Shown: positions 1-9,619 of the stretch, piece by piece
How the letters are laid out: each line of letters opens with the position of its first letter
Numbering within the stretch: the stretch's first letter is position 1
Assembly (NCBI RefSeq): GCF_000372725.1
Contig: NW_005200690.1
Coordinates: 173,443-237,442, forward strand
DNA from: Emiliania huxleyi CCMP1516
Lineage: Eukaryota > Haptophyta > Isochrysidales > Noelaerhabdaceae
Length of the DNA stretch: 64,000 nucleotides
Direction: 5' to 3'
Position numbers and translations under genes: made by a program
Notes under the pieces: generated by a model
Seen by the model: the letters and a program-made list of their open reading frames with translations, nothing else
Databases searched by the model: none
What the model was told of the DNA's origin: nothing

Positions 1-245
1 AGAGCTTCACTAAGCTCGGAGACACCCCATTAGCGCGGCTCGACCTCTTTGAGTCACTGCCTTCCCGGCGGTTTGGCTGTAGAGCCTCTACAACAAACTC
101 TACAACAAAATCGCGCTCTACATCGCTCTACAACGCAGGCGCCTCGTCCCGCGGCGGATGTAGAGCTCTACAGCTCTACAGCGCTCCAGAGCGCTCTACA
201 TCTCTACAGCTCTACAGCGCTCTACACTCTACATCCTCTACACCC
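1..245. repeat. CTCTACA-rich palindromic array, copy A
   Basis: Dense run of CTCTACA/TGTAGAG words from about 75, including the perfect palindrome TGTAGAGCTCTACA. The left flank (about 10-75) is shared, inverted, with the copy at 8925-9165, and the right end (CTCTACACCCTCCCTCAG) is shared with the copy near 9830. The homology reaches base 1, so the element probably continues outside the window. Translations across it are low-complexity and are not genes. Confidence 0.75.
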
Positions 246-1175
246 TCCCTCAGCACGGGACACAATAAGGGACGGGCGAACCACGTACCCGAACAAGCAT
301 GATCCAGTTCCAGAGAACGGGGCGTTGCACCTACATGGTGCGGGACCTGGGGCAGCAACCAACAACCTGGATGGGGACGGGGTGCTGCGCAACCGACGCC
401 AACCAGCAGCGTTCACAGCACAGTGCGAAACCAGGGTTGCAACCTGGTAAAAAGACGGCTCGCGGCCATCAGAGCGACCGCAAAGAAATTGGGAAAGCAA
501 CGAAGAAAAGAAAAAGAACGCGGGATGGAGGACGTCGGAGCGACTGCGACGATGTCAAGAGCCAGCCGTGATTTCTTTTTCTAAAACTTTGTGCGAGAGA
601 TTGTGGGTTGAGAGATTTGTGGGTTGAGAGACGTACGTATTTTTAGCTTACTGGGAGAAAAGGGAGAGGGGGTTGTGTTCTCTAGGCCCCTAGGTTGGTC
701 ACGATCGGGACGGATGACACGTCTGATGCAGACATGCGGTCACCCTCGATTCCTGTTTGAGAGAGAGATTTTTGAAAACCAACAAGAAATCACGACTCTC
801 ACTCTCTCACAGACACAGTCTGATCACAGTGATTTGGGCTCGGCAGCTTGTCAGCCCTCAGCCGAAGCTGGGGCCGGTCCCGTAGCCGAGAGAGCCCGCG
901 CCGATGAGTTCGACGCGGTCGGGTTGAATGTTGAAGCCCTCTTCGATGCAGACGCAGGACCAGGAGTGATAACCCATCGAGGTGGGAGCCGCCGCCTGCG
1001 GCATACATTCACTTGGCCGCTCCGTGTTTCTCGAGACCTCGAGAGAAGCCCGCCCGCAGGAAATAAATAAATAGAGCAGTCATCCCGCCCGCAGGAATAA
1101 ATAAATAAATACACCCGCCCGCAGGCCTCCCCGAGTGGATGACTCTAACTTTCTTTTGGAAAGACGGCTCGCCGA
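246..1175. other. Intergenic, no gene recognised
   Basis: I see no convincing coding region here. It holds short AAAT runs near 1063-1110, separated by a repeated CCCGCCCGCAG word. The stretch at about 640-690 (TTAGCTTACTGGGAG) recurs at about 54637-54670, so at least part is dispersed repeat. It is the upstream region of the gene starting at 1176. Confidence 0.5.
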
Positions 1176-2033
1176 ATGTCTACCCTTATTCTATCCATGC
1201 CAACGGTATTAGCTGCGTCGCCTCGCCCTGCGCTCGCCACCGCACTGAGAGGTGGTGGCGGTGATCACGCCTCTGAGCACGCCCTCAGCCAAGAAGCGTC
1301 GGCGCTGTTCAACAACCTGCGGACGCCTGCAGCACTGGTCGCGAGCGCGCTACTCGCCTCGGCTTTTGCGCTTCGCCCAGACGTCGGCGACGTCCCAAGC
1401 CTGACTGCTCTCAAGCGTCTCTATCTCCTCACCGCGGTGGCGTCGCTCTGCGCCGAGCTTCTCGCGGTTGTCGGCGCCACAACTGCTATCCAGAAGCTCG
1501 CGACCCGACCTCCGACTGCAGTGTACGGAGGCGACTCGCATTCGGTCACCGCGCTGCTTCATGCGCCGGCGTACGAGATCTACTGGGTGAGCTGCTCTGT
1601 CCATTTTCTTCTTGGCACGTTTGGGTTGGCAGCGATGATTGGGGTGCGAGCTTGGGTGTCCCTTCGTTCGACCGACCGGCTCCTCGGGCAGGCGATAGCG
1701 CTCACCGTCACCTCCTCCCTCCTGCTGATGAACTCCCTCTTCTCGGACGAGGCGGGTGGCTTCTGCCGCACAACGTGGCGCGGCGGCCAGCCAGCCAAAC
1801 TGATCGACTGGGCAATCTCCATCCATGGCAGCCTGCGCGCTTCGCCTTCTCCCTTATGCGCCTCTGCCCGATCCCCGCTCTAGGCGTCGGTCTCGCGTCT
1901 CTTCCCGAGGTACGTGGCGCTCGTGTGCGGCCGCGCCGCCTCGGGCTCGCTGCTAACCCTCCTCTCCATCCTCTGCTTCGGACTCGCCGCGACCACGCTC
2001 CTACACGACGTGAGGAGAGAATCGGGGTATTAG
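1176..2033 (+). CDS. Hypothetical multi-pass membrane protein (two exons)
   Basis: Proposed exons 1176-1811 and 1884-2033, giving 261 aa. The product has four or five hydrophobic segments (roughly residues 50-66, 80-105, 135-160, 170-190, and one in exon 2). The N-terminus is Ala-rich and could be a signal or transit peptide. The unspliced frame stops at 1883, but splicing a 72-nt intron (1812-1883, GC donor, TAG acceptor) joins in phase to a second hydrophobic stretch ending at 2033. That length and donor match other introns in this window, which is why I prefer the spliced model. I do not recognise the family. It converges with the SOUL gene on the other strand. Confidence 0.55.
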
Positions 2034-2224
2034 GGTCGTGTAGGGTGCAGGGAGCGCGGGTGTGCAAAAGCTTAGAATGTCATTTTGCTACACGACTAAA
2101 TCGGGAAGAATCGAAGAGACATCCACAAGCGAGGCCGGGGGAAGAGTGGCTCTCGGTCACACCGCTCTCTCACTTACATAGTACGTACTTAGTCGCAAAA
2201 TGCACTCGTCTCCATTAGTGCATT

Positions 2225-2980
2225 TCACCCGGCGACGGTCTCCGGCCGCACCTGTAACCAGACCTCGTTCTCCCTCGCCCACGGCAGCGCGAAGAGCTCG
2301 TTGTACTGCGCGAGCAAAAGGCCTTCCACCGCCGCGCCATCGGCGAGCTCGACGCCAGCCTCGGAGAGCGACGCGATGAGCCGGTCGCGTGCGGAGAGGA
2401 CCACGTCGGGGACAGCGTACCCGGAAAAGCAAGCGACCGCCACCACCAGCTGCTCCACGCTCTTGCATGCGAGCATGTCATCCGCGAGCGGTGTCGGAGG
2501 CGGAACCGGCGTGGCAGCTGGGTCGAGCGGTGTATGGGGAGCCGGCAGCATGTACCACATCGTCTTTGGCCGCGCGAGAGGCCTCATAAGGCACGGCGCC
2601 GTCGCGGGCATCGCCAGCTGCGCCGAGTTTTCGCCTCGCTGAGCGTAGCCGCCGAGCAGCTCGTAGCCCTCGGGACGGCGCTCGTAGCTGCACTCGACCA
2701 CCTGCATCGGCTGCAGCTCCCGAATCTCCCAGCCAGGGCCAGAGCGGAGCGTGGTGTAGGACGGCGTCTGCACGCCCAGCGCAGCGGCCTTTTTCGCGTT
2801 CTCCTCGGCCGTCGGCAGTGGCGGCGGCGGAGGCGGCGTAGCCGCCGCAAAGAGGCTGTCGAAAAGCCCTGCGGCCAGTCGGCCGCAGCGATGCCGGCGC
2901 GCTGCGGCTGGGCACGGCGTCGCGAAGGACGCGACGCTGTGGGCGCCGAGGAAGACTAGGATGGAGGAATACAGAGACAT
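2225..2980 (-). CDS. SOUL haem-binding family protein, probably plastid-targeted
   Basis: Single-exon 251-aa protein. The SOUL/HBP fold signature is visible: a WEIRELQPMQVVECSYE-like first strand, a central region with KTMWYMLP, a FSGYA block, and the C-terminal AQYN....LPWARENEVW that closes this family. SOUL proteins bind haem or tetrapyrroles and many algal members are plastid or cytosolic. I chose the ATG at 2980 because it is followed by a hydrophobic signal peptide and an ASFATP motif, resembling the ASAFAP cleavage site used for import into secondary red plastids, then an Arg/Ala-rich transit-like segment. A longer frame extends 38 codons upstream but would bury the signal peptide. Haem-binding residues vary in this family, so ligand binding is inferred only. 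Confidence 0.82.
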   Translation of the reverse strand: MSLYSSILVFLGAHSVASFATPCPAAARRHRCGRLAAGLFDSLFAAATPPPPPPLPTAEENAKKAAALGVQTPSYTTLRSGPGWEIRELQPMQVVECSYERRPEGYELLGGYAQRGENSAQLAMPATAPCLMRPLARPKTMWYMLPAPHTPLDPAATPVPPPTPLADDMLACKSVEQLVVAVACFSGYAVPDVVLSARDRLIASLSEAGVELADGAAVEGLLLAQYNELFALPWARENEVWLQVRPETVAG

Positions 2981-3233
2981 TTGGGAGAGGTGTTTGTTGG
3001 AGAGACCGCAAAATCCCTGTGTGCCGTGTGGGCTCCGCGACTTTTTTTCTTTTTTCAGGCGTCGCTGCAGGTAATATGAAAATGGGCGACGCACAACACG
3101 CAGGCACAGCGCGCACCCCGCCCAATCCGCCGCCTTTTTCTTTTACGGTGGCAGTGCGCCGCCAAGCAGACAAGACTGACCTGGCAGAACCCCATGGCCA
3201 TGCGGGACGGGGGGGGGGGGGGGGTGCGATGAA

Positions 3234-3606
3234 GTGAATGAAATCAAGCTCTGGACGCCCCCCTCAAGACCTCCTCGCCGGGCGTTGGCAACGCCTCGAG
3301 TGGCGGCACGCCCGCCTCCGTCGGCCACTCCTACGCCTTCGGCAACACCGAGGAGAAGGCCCGCCGCCTGAACATGGGCTGCAAGGCGTGCGGGCAGCCG
3401 GCCAACCCTTCTCCCACAAGACCGGCCACGGCTACGTCAAGGCGCACCGTGGTTTCTACCACGACGCGATCTTTGTCAAGCGCAACAACTTCAACCTGCT
3501 GCTCCACGAGACGTTCGGCGGCGGCTTCTCGCCCACCGCCGCTCTCAAGCTGCGCCGCCTCGCGCGCAAAGTCGCGCGCGGCAGCGTTGACCGCACGGCC
3601 TACTAG
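3234..3606 (+). pseudogene. Unrecognised coding fragment with a frameshift
   Basis: Two adjacent frames read as one protein-like sequence. The first runs from about 3234 to 3410 and contains GHSYAFGNTEEKARRLN and a CKACGQP motif. The second continues from about 3412 to the stop at 3604-3606 with GHGYVKAHRGFYHDAIFVKR and LLHETFGGGFSP. The switch lies in the CC/TT-rich stretch near 3408-3414. The amino-acid mix is unlike the GC-driven shadow frames nearby, so this looks like a once-coding sequence, or a gene with an indel. A poly-G tract precedes it (about 3210-3226). I cannot name the family; a transposon or viral origin is possible but unsupported. Confidence 0.4.
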
Positions 3607-3779
3607 CCCAAGTGCTCGCTCTCTTTTATGTCCCACCATGCAGAGCGCATCTCTCTCTCTGTTGTGCGAGGCGTGAACCGCGCCATTCGCTCTCACCTGG
3701 CAACCCTGTCTCACTGCACGTCTCGCGCGCGCGTGAACAGGGCTCCAGGCCCCAAATGACGTGTGAGTGTTAGAGTTGT

Positions 3780-4100
3780 TTGGTATTGCTAAAAAAAACC
3801 AAGCAGTTCCTCCACGACCACGTGTTTGCCAAGGAAGCGGTGGGCACCAACACGGACCGGACGGTGTATCGTGGGGCGGCGTCGGCGAGCGCCTCCTCCT
3901 TTGTCGTCCACCACACGCAGCAGATCTCCATGGCGGCGGTGGCGGGCGACGCCGAAAAACAAACATCAACAAGCAGGCGCGCACTGTGCGCACCAACTGG
4001 ATCAAGAACAAGCAAGCGGCAAACGGCCTCTTGTCCTCGGCCCCAGTGTGGGGGGTGCCCGCGCCGCCTAGCTCTGCGGACGGGCCCCTCCACCCTTCAC
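3780..4100 (+). pseudogene. Second unrecognised frameshifted coding fragment
   Basis: One frame from 3780 gives LHDHVFAKEAVGTNTDRTVY and VHHTQQISMAAVAGDA. A neighbouring frame takes over near 3955 with NINKQARTVRTNWIKNKQAA. The sequence has non-GC-driven residues (N, K, Q, H) and reads as a decayed gene, possibly the continuation of the fragment at 3234-3606. The preceding word TGTTAGAGTTGTTTGGTA recurs at about 54761, marking a dispersed repeat. No family recognised. Confidence 0.3.
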
Positions 4101-4107
4101 GTACGGA

Positions 4108-4173
4108 CCATGTCCATGTCCATGTCCATGTCCATGTCCATGTCCATGTCCATGTCCATGTCCATGTCCATGT
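4108..4173. repeat. (CCATGT)n hexanucleotide microsatellite
   Basis: About eleven perfect tandem copies of CCATGT. Any frame through it encodes simple dipeptide repeats, which explains the low-complexity tails of translations here. Confidence 0.95.
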
Positions 4174-4471
4174 AGTCCCCACACTCGCTGTCGTGGGATC
4201 GCTTGTCATGTGAAGAGAGTGCGTTGTGTTGGAGCACTTGGAGCACTTGGAGTGCAGTCATCAGCCTCACATCCAGGGCCGGGGAGCTAAGAAGCGCACC
4301 CAGCGGGCCGGATGATCGGGATCGGGTTACGGGCTAGAGAGCCCTAGCCCTGGGCGCTGGGGGGTGCGCGTTCGCAGGGAAAGGGCCGTAAAGTAAACAA
4401 ACACGGTCTCCGAGGGTTAGCTCCGCGCTCCGGGTTTCCCCTAGCAGCAGACCGCCCCCTCTACTCGGAGC

Positions 4472-4521
4472 AAAGAAAGAAAGAAAACAGACAAGGGAGG
4501 GATGGGAGGACGGCACGCCGC
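4472..4521 (-). mobile_element. Extremely 5'-truncated retroposon insertion (50 bp)
   Basis: Only the (GAAA)n tail and adjoining 3' end (GGGAGGGATGGGAGGACGG, then CACGCCGCC) of the retroposon family at 11.3, 24.4, 33.2 and 50.4 kb are present, in minus orientation. It is bounded by the 8-bp direct repeat CTCGGAGC at 4464-4471 and 4522-4529, which I read as the target-site duplication. Confidence 0.7.
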
Positions 4522-4555
4522 CTCGGAGCTATAATGAACACCCCCACTTCTACTG

Positions 4556-5082
4556 TGCCGTATCAAAGTCTGTGCACAAGTGTGAACAGCAGCTCCTGAC
4601 CACGGCGCCGCAGGCGCCTGTTGATAGGTCCACAGGTGATAGCCCTGGATAGGCAATGCATACGCCTAGTCGGGCCTCGGATCGCCCGACCGCGTCCCGG
4701 TGCTCTGTGGTCGGATTTGTGACGCCGCCGCACCGCGCGCCGCGGCCGGGGGCCCTCCAGAGGCCGAGGATGGCCGTGACGGACCGGGACGAGCTCTAGG
4801 TACTAGGAGGTTCAGTGTCAGTGTATATATTGTAGAGACTAATCATGTCCACAATATCTCTTAGTCGAGCTAAGCCTGGGAAGGCGATGCCGGGGCCGTA
4901 CAGCAGCTTGATGGTGCTTCGCCGGCGTGCGTCCCGGAGCGGTCCCGGATGGGCGGTCCGTGGGAGGAAAACGAGGATCAGCGCCGTCGGCGCTCTGATT
5001 CGACTTTTAACTTCAAACAAAGACAGTCGCACGCGCCGCGCTGCGGCGCGTGCGACTGTCAGGAGCGGATCCGTCAGTTAGT
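4556..5082 (+). repeat. Dispersed repeat, uninterrupted copy (about 527 bp)
   Basis: This unit begins TGCCGTATCAAAG and ends near CAGTTAGT. It is present again in reverse orientation at 12378-13927, where it is split by a 997-bp insertion. Near its right end (5023-5061) lies a perfect hairpin with 18-bp arms, GACAGTCGCACGCGCCGC and its complement, separated by GCT. A subterminal hairpin is found in Helitron-like elements, but the expected CTRR end is not clear, so the class is open. No coding potential recognised. Confidence 0.7.
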
Positions 5083-5280
5083 CATAGTAGGTAGGTAGAA
5101 AGGTGAAGAACAGCCAGACTCGGACTGGACACCAACGCGGTATGGGTGGACGCTAGACAGATGATGACGACACGCACGAGCGACACACAGAGACAGACAA
5201 GCAGGCTCACAAGACACAGTCGTGTTCACGCCCGCATGGGAAAATCAGTAAATAAATAAATAAATAAAACGCACACACCA

Positions 5281-5346
5281 AACAAGGGGTGGGAGAAAGG
5301 ACAGGGTCCCCACCTGCGCGAGCAGGATCTTGTAAGGACGATCAGG
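5281..5346. repeat. Dispersed repeat, GGACAGGGTCC...GAGCAGGAT family
   Basis: The segment GGGTGGGAGAAAGGACAGGG, continuing through a GAGCAGGATCTTGTAAGGACG stretch, recurs near 16280-16345, inverted near 24290-24372, and in part near 54540-54605 and 55365-55385. It is often preceded by AAAT or GAAA runs, suggesting another retroposed family. Here it lies about 75 bp upstream of the CreA-family start codon. Confidence 0.6.
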
Positions 5347-5420
5347 GAATTATCAGTGTTGTGGCCGAGAAGAATTCTTTCCCGAGCTCGACGAGCCACT
5401 GCGACAACGCCCACCGCAGC

Positions 5421-6122
5421 ATGCTTCTCCTGCTAGTGCTCTCCAGTGCTACAGCTGTGCAGCTGCCGCAGGCTCCGTCATGCAGCACTCGCGGTGCTAC
5501 CCGAGGCGCCTTTCTCCGCAGCGCGCTTGCCGCAGTGAGCGTCTGTGGAGGAGCGAGACAGGCGATTGCTCAGGATGTGGCCGACATCCCTGCATCTGGG
5601 CTCGTGTTCAAGGACACGATTAAGATTGAGGGCTTCACTGACCCGAAGGTGGGCGCGGGCACGATCGCACACCTTCACGACATAGCCCCTGCAGGGTCGG
5701 CTGGCTCTCCCTGTTAGGTCTCCGGCGTCAAGCTGTACGTGGCCGATTTCCAGAGACCAATCACCGAGAAGCTGCAGAAGGACTTTTTCAACGACCCGAC
5801 GCAGGCCAATCGTGCAGCGTGTGGGCCCGTCCTCCATGCTAGGAGGTGTGTAACACTGACTGACTGACTGACGCAGGCCAGCGTCACCTGTGCTCGGACC
5901 GGGCCAGTCAAGCTGCTCGAGGCGGTGGAGCCGAATGGCGAGGGCGAGGAGGTATTCAGCCAGTCCAGGTCGCTCTTTTTCAAGTCCGTGAAGGTGCGGC
6001 GCGTGTACGATAAGGAGGCAAACACGATCGTCTACGTGTCCTACTCGGTCCGGCTGTCGAAGAGCGAGGACGACAACAAGTCGCGCTTCAAGTCCACGAT
6101 GTGCACCGTCCCGCTTGGGTGA
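5421..6122 (+). CDS. CreA-family protein, probably plastid lumen or periplasm-like targeted (three exons)
   Basis: Exons 5421-5648, 5718-5804 and 5877-6122 give 186 aa. After splicing the protein matches the bacterial CreA family: a DTIKIEGFTDPK start, VSGVKLYV, the ASVTCARTGPV block with its conserved Cys, a VFSQSRSLFFKSVKVRRVYD core and a VYVSYSVRL strand. The function of CreA proteins is not established. The N-terminus has a hydrophobic stretch, an Arg-containing region and a second hydrophobic stretch ending AIAQD, compatible with bipartite targeting. Intron 1 (69 nt) is GT-AG. Intron 2 (72 nt) is GC-AG, and an identical 11-bp word, GACGCAGGCCA, spans both its splice junctions. All junctions are phase 0. 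Confidence 0.85.
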
Positions 6123-7246
6123 CAGCCCGGGGAGGGCGGGGTTTTCGCGTCTGATTCACTGTGCATGCATGGCGTACCGGGCGGTGCGCGTGAGGTTTCA
6201 TGCGCGGCGCTGTAGCAGACCGTTCTACGTGCGTGCATACCATCAGGCCGTTGGTCTCGGCCCCGCATGACGATGCACGGAGTATAGCTACGTAGCGGAG
6301 AGCGTCGGTCCGCAGCCGCTGCACACTTCGCATCTTCGCTGCACGGCTGAAGCGGGCTGTCGGCTCTAGTAGGTAGTCGGCGCGGAGACGCTGCCCCTAG
6401 GCGCTAGGGCGGGGGCTTCCCCGCTGGTCCTTTTCGTTTTGCAGCTCGAGGCAGCACATGCACATGTGCATGTGCATGCACATGAACATGTGCATGTCAA
6501 ATCGCTAAAAACTAAAATCACACACCGAGAATAATAGGTAATAGCAAGTGACGGATTGCGAGGTGTTATCCCGTTCCCGGTTATGCTTATATGTGGGCCA
6601 AATGCCGATTGCCGTCTGATGTGCGATGGCGCCATCATAGGGGGAGGAAAGCGATCGAAAACACGAAAAGCGCGCGGACCGCAGGATATTTGCGCGACAC
6701 CCCGTACCACGTACAGACCCACCTACAGACGGGCCCACTGAGAGGGTCGGACTCGTGGCTGGCCGTACCCCAACTTCACAACCATTTTCGTCGTCGGGGG
6801 CGGGGCTGGCCACCCTTATTCCCAGCCGCAGAACGGTCTGTGAGACGCACGTTCACCGGCCGCGTCGCCCGTCATCCGATCTTCGGTCCTGCGACCACGG
6901 CGGACGATGGCGCGGGCGGCCGTCACGCTCCCAAGCTGGCCGCGAATCGGACGGATGCCAACCGCGCTCGCGCGGCGGCGAGCGGCGCGGCGGCGAGCGC
7001 GAGCGCGAACGCGAGTGACGAGTCCAGTCGCGACGCCTCGGCACGCGCGCATCGTCGTCGCCGCGCACCTCGCCCCTCCCGCGCCACGCTCCCTCTCGCC
7101 CGCTTGCCCTGAATGCCACGTGGCCGTACAAGCGTCCCTCCCGCCCTCCCTCCCCCCGCTCGCGCTCCCGCCCCTCCTCGCGCCCCTCCTCGCGCCTCTC
7201 CTCCCGCCTGGGCGGCCGCCGGGAGGACGCGTCCGGGACGGCCCGC
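6123..7246. other. Gene-poor stretch with a microsatellite and an RS-like frame
   Basis: Contains an alternating ATGTGC/ATGCAC microsatellite at about 6453-6498. A minus-strand frame at 6853-7131 reads as an Arg/Ser-rich tail (SRSRSRSPPRRSPPRERG) like an SR splicing factor. It has no ATG, and the opposite strand is equally open, so I do not call it a gene. From 7130 to 7246 the DNA is CCCTCC/CGC-rich, 3' to the cap methyltransferase. Confidence 0.4.
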
Positions 7247-8650
7247 CTACAAAAGAAGCGCGGGCGGCTGGACGGGGTGTCTTAGTACCGCTCGCGTGCG
7301 TCGCGGCCCCCGCTTGCGAAAGGCGAACGTGAAGTAGAGCCCCGCTACCCTTGCCTCAGCCTCACTCAGCTCCGGCAAGCCGCCCCTTCCGCCGCCGCCG
7401 CCGCCGCCGCCCGCCGGTCGCAGCATGCTCTCGAGCGACAGCGCCTCGAGCCCGTGATTGTCGGCGAGGCGCGCGAGCTGCCGCCGCGAGGTGAGGTACT
7501 CGTGCGCGTCGCCCAGCCCGTCCGAGTCCTGGCGGAAGAGGAGGAAGTGTCTCGGAACTGTCTAGGAAGTGCCTGTGCCACAAGGCGGTGTGCGGGCTCG
7601 CCTGCGTGACCGTGTCCTCGAGGGAGAAGAAGAGAGCGCGGCCAAACTCGTCGGACTCGCCCAACCCCTCGCCGCCCTCGCCGCGGCCGGCTGCCGCCTC
7701 CTCCAGCAGCCTGAGCCGCAGCACGAAGGGCACCTGCGGCGGCTGGGTCGACCGGCGCGACAGCCGAGGGGGCAGGGGGAGGGCGCGTCAGCGGCGGCGG
7801 CGAGGGAGGCGAGACGGGCGCGAGCGCATGCGCCCTCCTGCCCCTCTCGCACCCTCCCGGCAGCCACGCGAGCATAAGCGCACCTGCAGCGTGACCGAGC
7901 TGGACCCGCCGAGGGCGGTCAGCACGGCATCTGCGTCGGGCGCCGTCCCGAAAAAGATGCCGCCCGGCCGCAGCAGCGAGCTCACCTGCCAAACCAGCTC
8001 CCTTCTGATCGACGCGTACACACTACACACGCGTGCAAGCCAGCTCAGTGCTCGCCTGCCGGAGCAGCGCAGACGCGACTGCCTCCGAGCCAAAGGCGAA
8101 CTGGACGCAAAACATGGCAGAGATGGCGTCGGCACCGCCGCCGCCGCCGCCGCGCGCCACCTCCGGCTCGAGCTCTTCGGCGAAGTCGGGCGCCAGCATG
8201 CTGAGCTGCCGCCAGGCGATGGCGGTGTGCGCCCGCCCACCCCCGCCCCGGCCGTCCGTCTCGCGGCTGCGCGCCTCGTCGAGCTGCGCGGCCGAGAGGT
8301 CCATCGCGACGACGTGCTGCGTGGCGACGGGCAGAGGTTCCGTCAGCTCTGTGAAAGCGGTGGTGGCAGCGGGGGCGGGGGCGGCGGCGTTGCCGCACAT
8401 GGACGCGAGCATCACGCCATTTGGCGATGTCCCCGCCCCGGCCACATCCAATGTCGATCAGGAGCCGCGCGTCCCGCGCGTGGGACTGGATGAGCTGCCG
8501 CTTGACGGAGTTCGCGTAGCGCTTGTAAGTGAAGAGCACGCCCGCCCGACGGGCCGCGAGGGCGTCGCGCAAGTTCGTGTGCTTGTGCGCCTGTGAGTCG
8601 TAGTGGACCTGCACGCCCGATGCCGCGCCAGATGCGGCTCGCCTGTCCAT
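7247..8650 (-). CDS. mRNA cap guanine-N7 methyltransferase (five exons)
   Basis: Exons, minus strand: 8650-8405, 8316-8056, 7985-7884, 7733-7602 and 7528-7247, giving 340 aa. It would transfer methyl from S-adenosylmethionine to the N7 of the 5' cap guanosine. Family hallmarks are NSVKRQLIQ, the SAM-binding LLIDIGCGRGGDIAKW, HVVAMDLS, a FCVQFAFGSEAVASALL block, VSSLLRPGGIFFGTAPD, FFSLEDTVTQ and the terminal GLYFTFAFRKRG, in the order seen in Abd1/RNMT. Introns are 88, 70, 150 and 73 nt; the second and fourth require GC donors. I start at the ATG at 8650, twelve codons before the HYD block. A further open stretch at about 8800-8930 could be an upstream exon, but it runs into the CTCTACA array. 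Confidence 0.87.
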
Positions 8651-8924
8651 TTCTGTCGGCGCGCGTGGCGTCGGAGGAAGAGCATGGAGCCCCCCCCCCC
8701 CCCCCCCCGAGGGAGATGGAAACGGAGGAGATGAGGAGCGTGCAGCGTGTGTGCCCTCAGGCGTGGTGCGTGCGTGTGCCAGCTGTGGGTTTGACGCACC
8801 CTCGTTGACGACAAGGTAACCACCGCTTTCGTCCTTGGCCAGCACCTTGCCCGCCAGCTCCTTTGCCTTCTGTGCGCCTGCCGCCGCGTACTCTTTGCCA
8901 ATCGCCGCATACTCGGCTGCGGAG

Positions 8925-9165
8925 CTGTAGAGATGTAGAGTGTAGAGCGCTGCAGAGCTGTAGAGATGTAGAGCGCTGGTGGAGCGCTGTAGAGCTGTAG
9001 AGCTCTACATCCGGCGCGTGACGAACTGCGTGCGTTGTAGAGCGATGTAGAGCGCGCGATTTTGCTGTAGAGTTTGTTGTAGAGGCTCTACAGCCAACCA
9101 AACCGCCGGGAAGGCAGTGACTCAAAGAGGTCGAGCCGCGCTAATGGGGTGTCTCCGAGCTTACT
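8925..9165. repeat. CTCTACA-rich palindromic array, copy B (inverted relative to copy A)
   Basis: Reverse-complement relative of 1-245, sharing the flank with GACACCCCATTAGCGCGG and the GTAGAG-dense body. It abuts the open stretch upstream of the cap methyltransferase. Copies B and C lie in opposite orientation around a 455-bp spacer. Confidence 0.75.
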
Positions 9166-9295
9166 GGAGCTCTGATGGACGGCCCTGACTATCCCTGACA
9201 CACAGAGAGTCACTCTGACGACACACAACACCCTGCAACTGCGTCATGACCAGTCTGCCATGCGTCGCCGGTGCCGCATTCGTCGCTGTGCTTCT

Positions 9296-9589
9296 TTAGC
9301 AGGCGGTGGACTGTCGGCTGCGAGGATGGTCGCATTTGCGCGAGGCGAGGCGAGCATTCAGGCGCGTTGCATGCGCCATGACTCGCGCCAGCGCGTGCGG
9401 GAGCTTCTGGCTGAGCGTTGAGTCCAGGCGAGTTGCGCTGGCCACTATCGCTACGCCGAGCCGAGCTGACGCGCCGAGGCGCCGGCCAGTCGCAGCCGTG
9501 AGGCATGCCACAGCAGCAGAGGCACCTGCCACCCATTGGGCGGGCAGACAGAAGGCCAGGGCAGCACTGGCAAGTGCAACGCGCCTCAT
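9296..9589 (-). CDS. Hypothetical short protein with a signal-like N-terminus
   Basis: A 97-codon frame starting at the ATG at 9589. It begins with a basic and hydrophobic stretch (MRRVALASAALAFCLP) followed by an Ala-rich region, like a secretory or transit peptide. It lies in the spacer between two opposed CTCTACA arrays and could be a first exon of something else. An overlapping minus frame (stop near 9210) contains QPTVHRLLKKHS, also unrecognised. No family identified; it may not be a gene. Confidence 0.25.
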   Translation of the reverse strand: MRRVALASAALAFCLPAQWVAGASAAVACLTAATGRRLGASARLGVAIVASATRLDSTLSQKLPHALARVMAHATRLNARLASRKCDHPRSRQSTAC

Positions 9590-9619
9590 GTCGGAGAGCG
9601 ACCGTGCCTCGTTCGCCGC

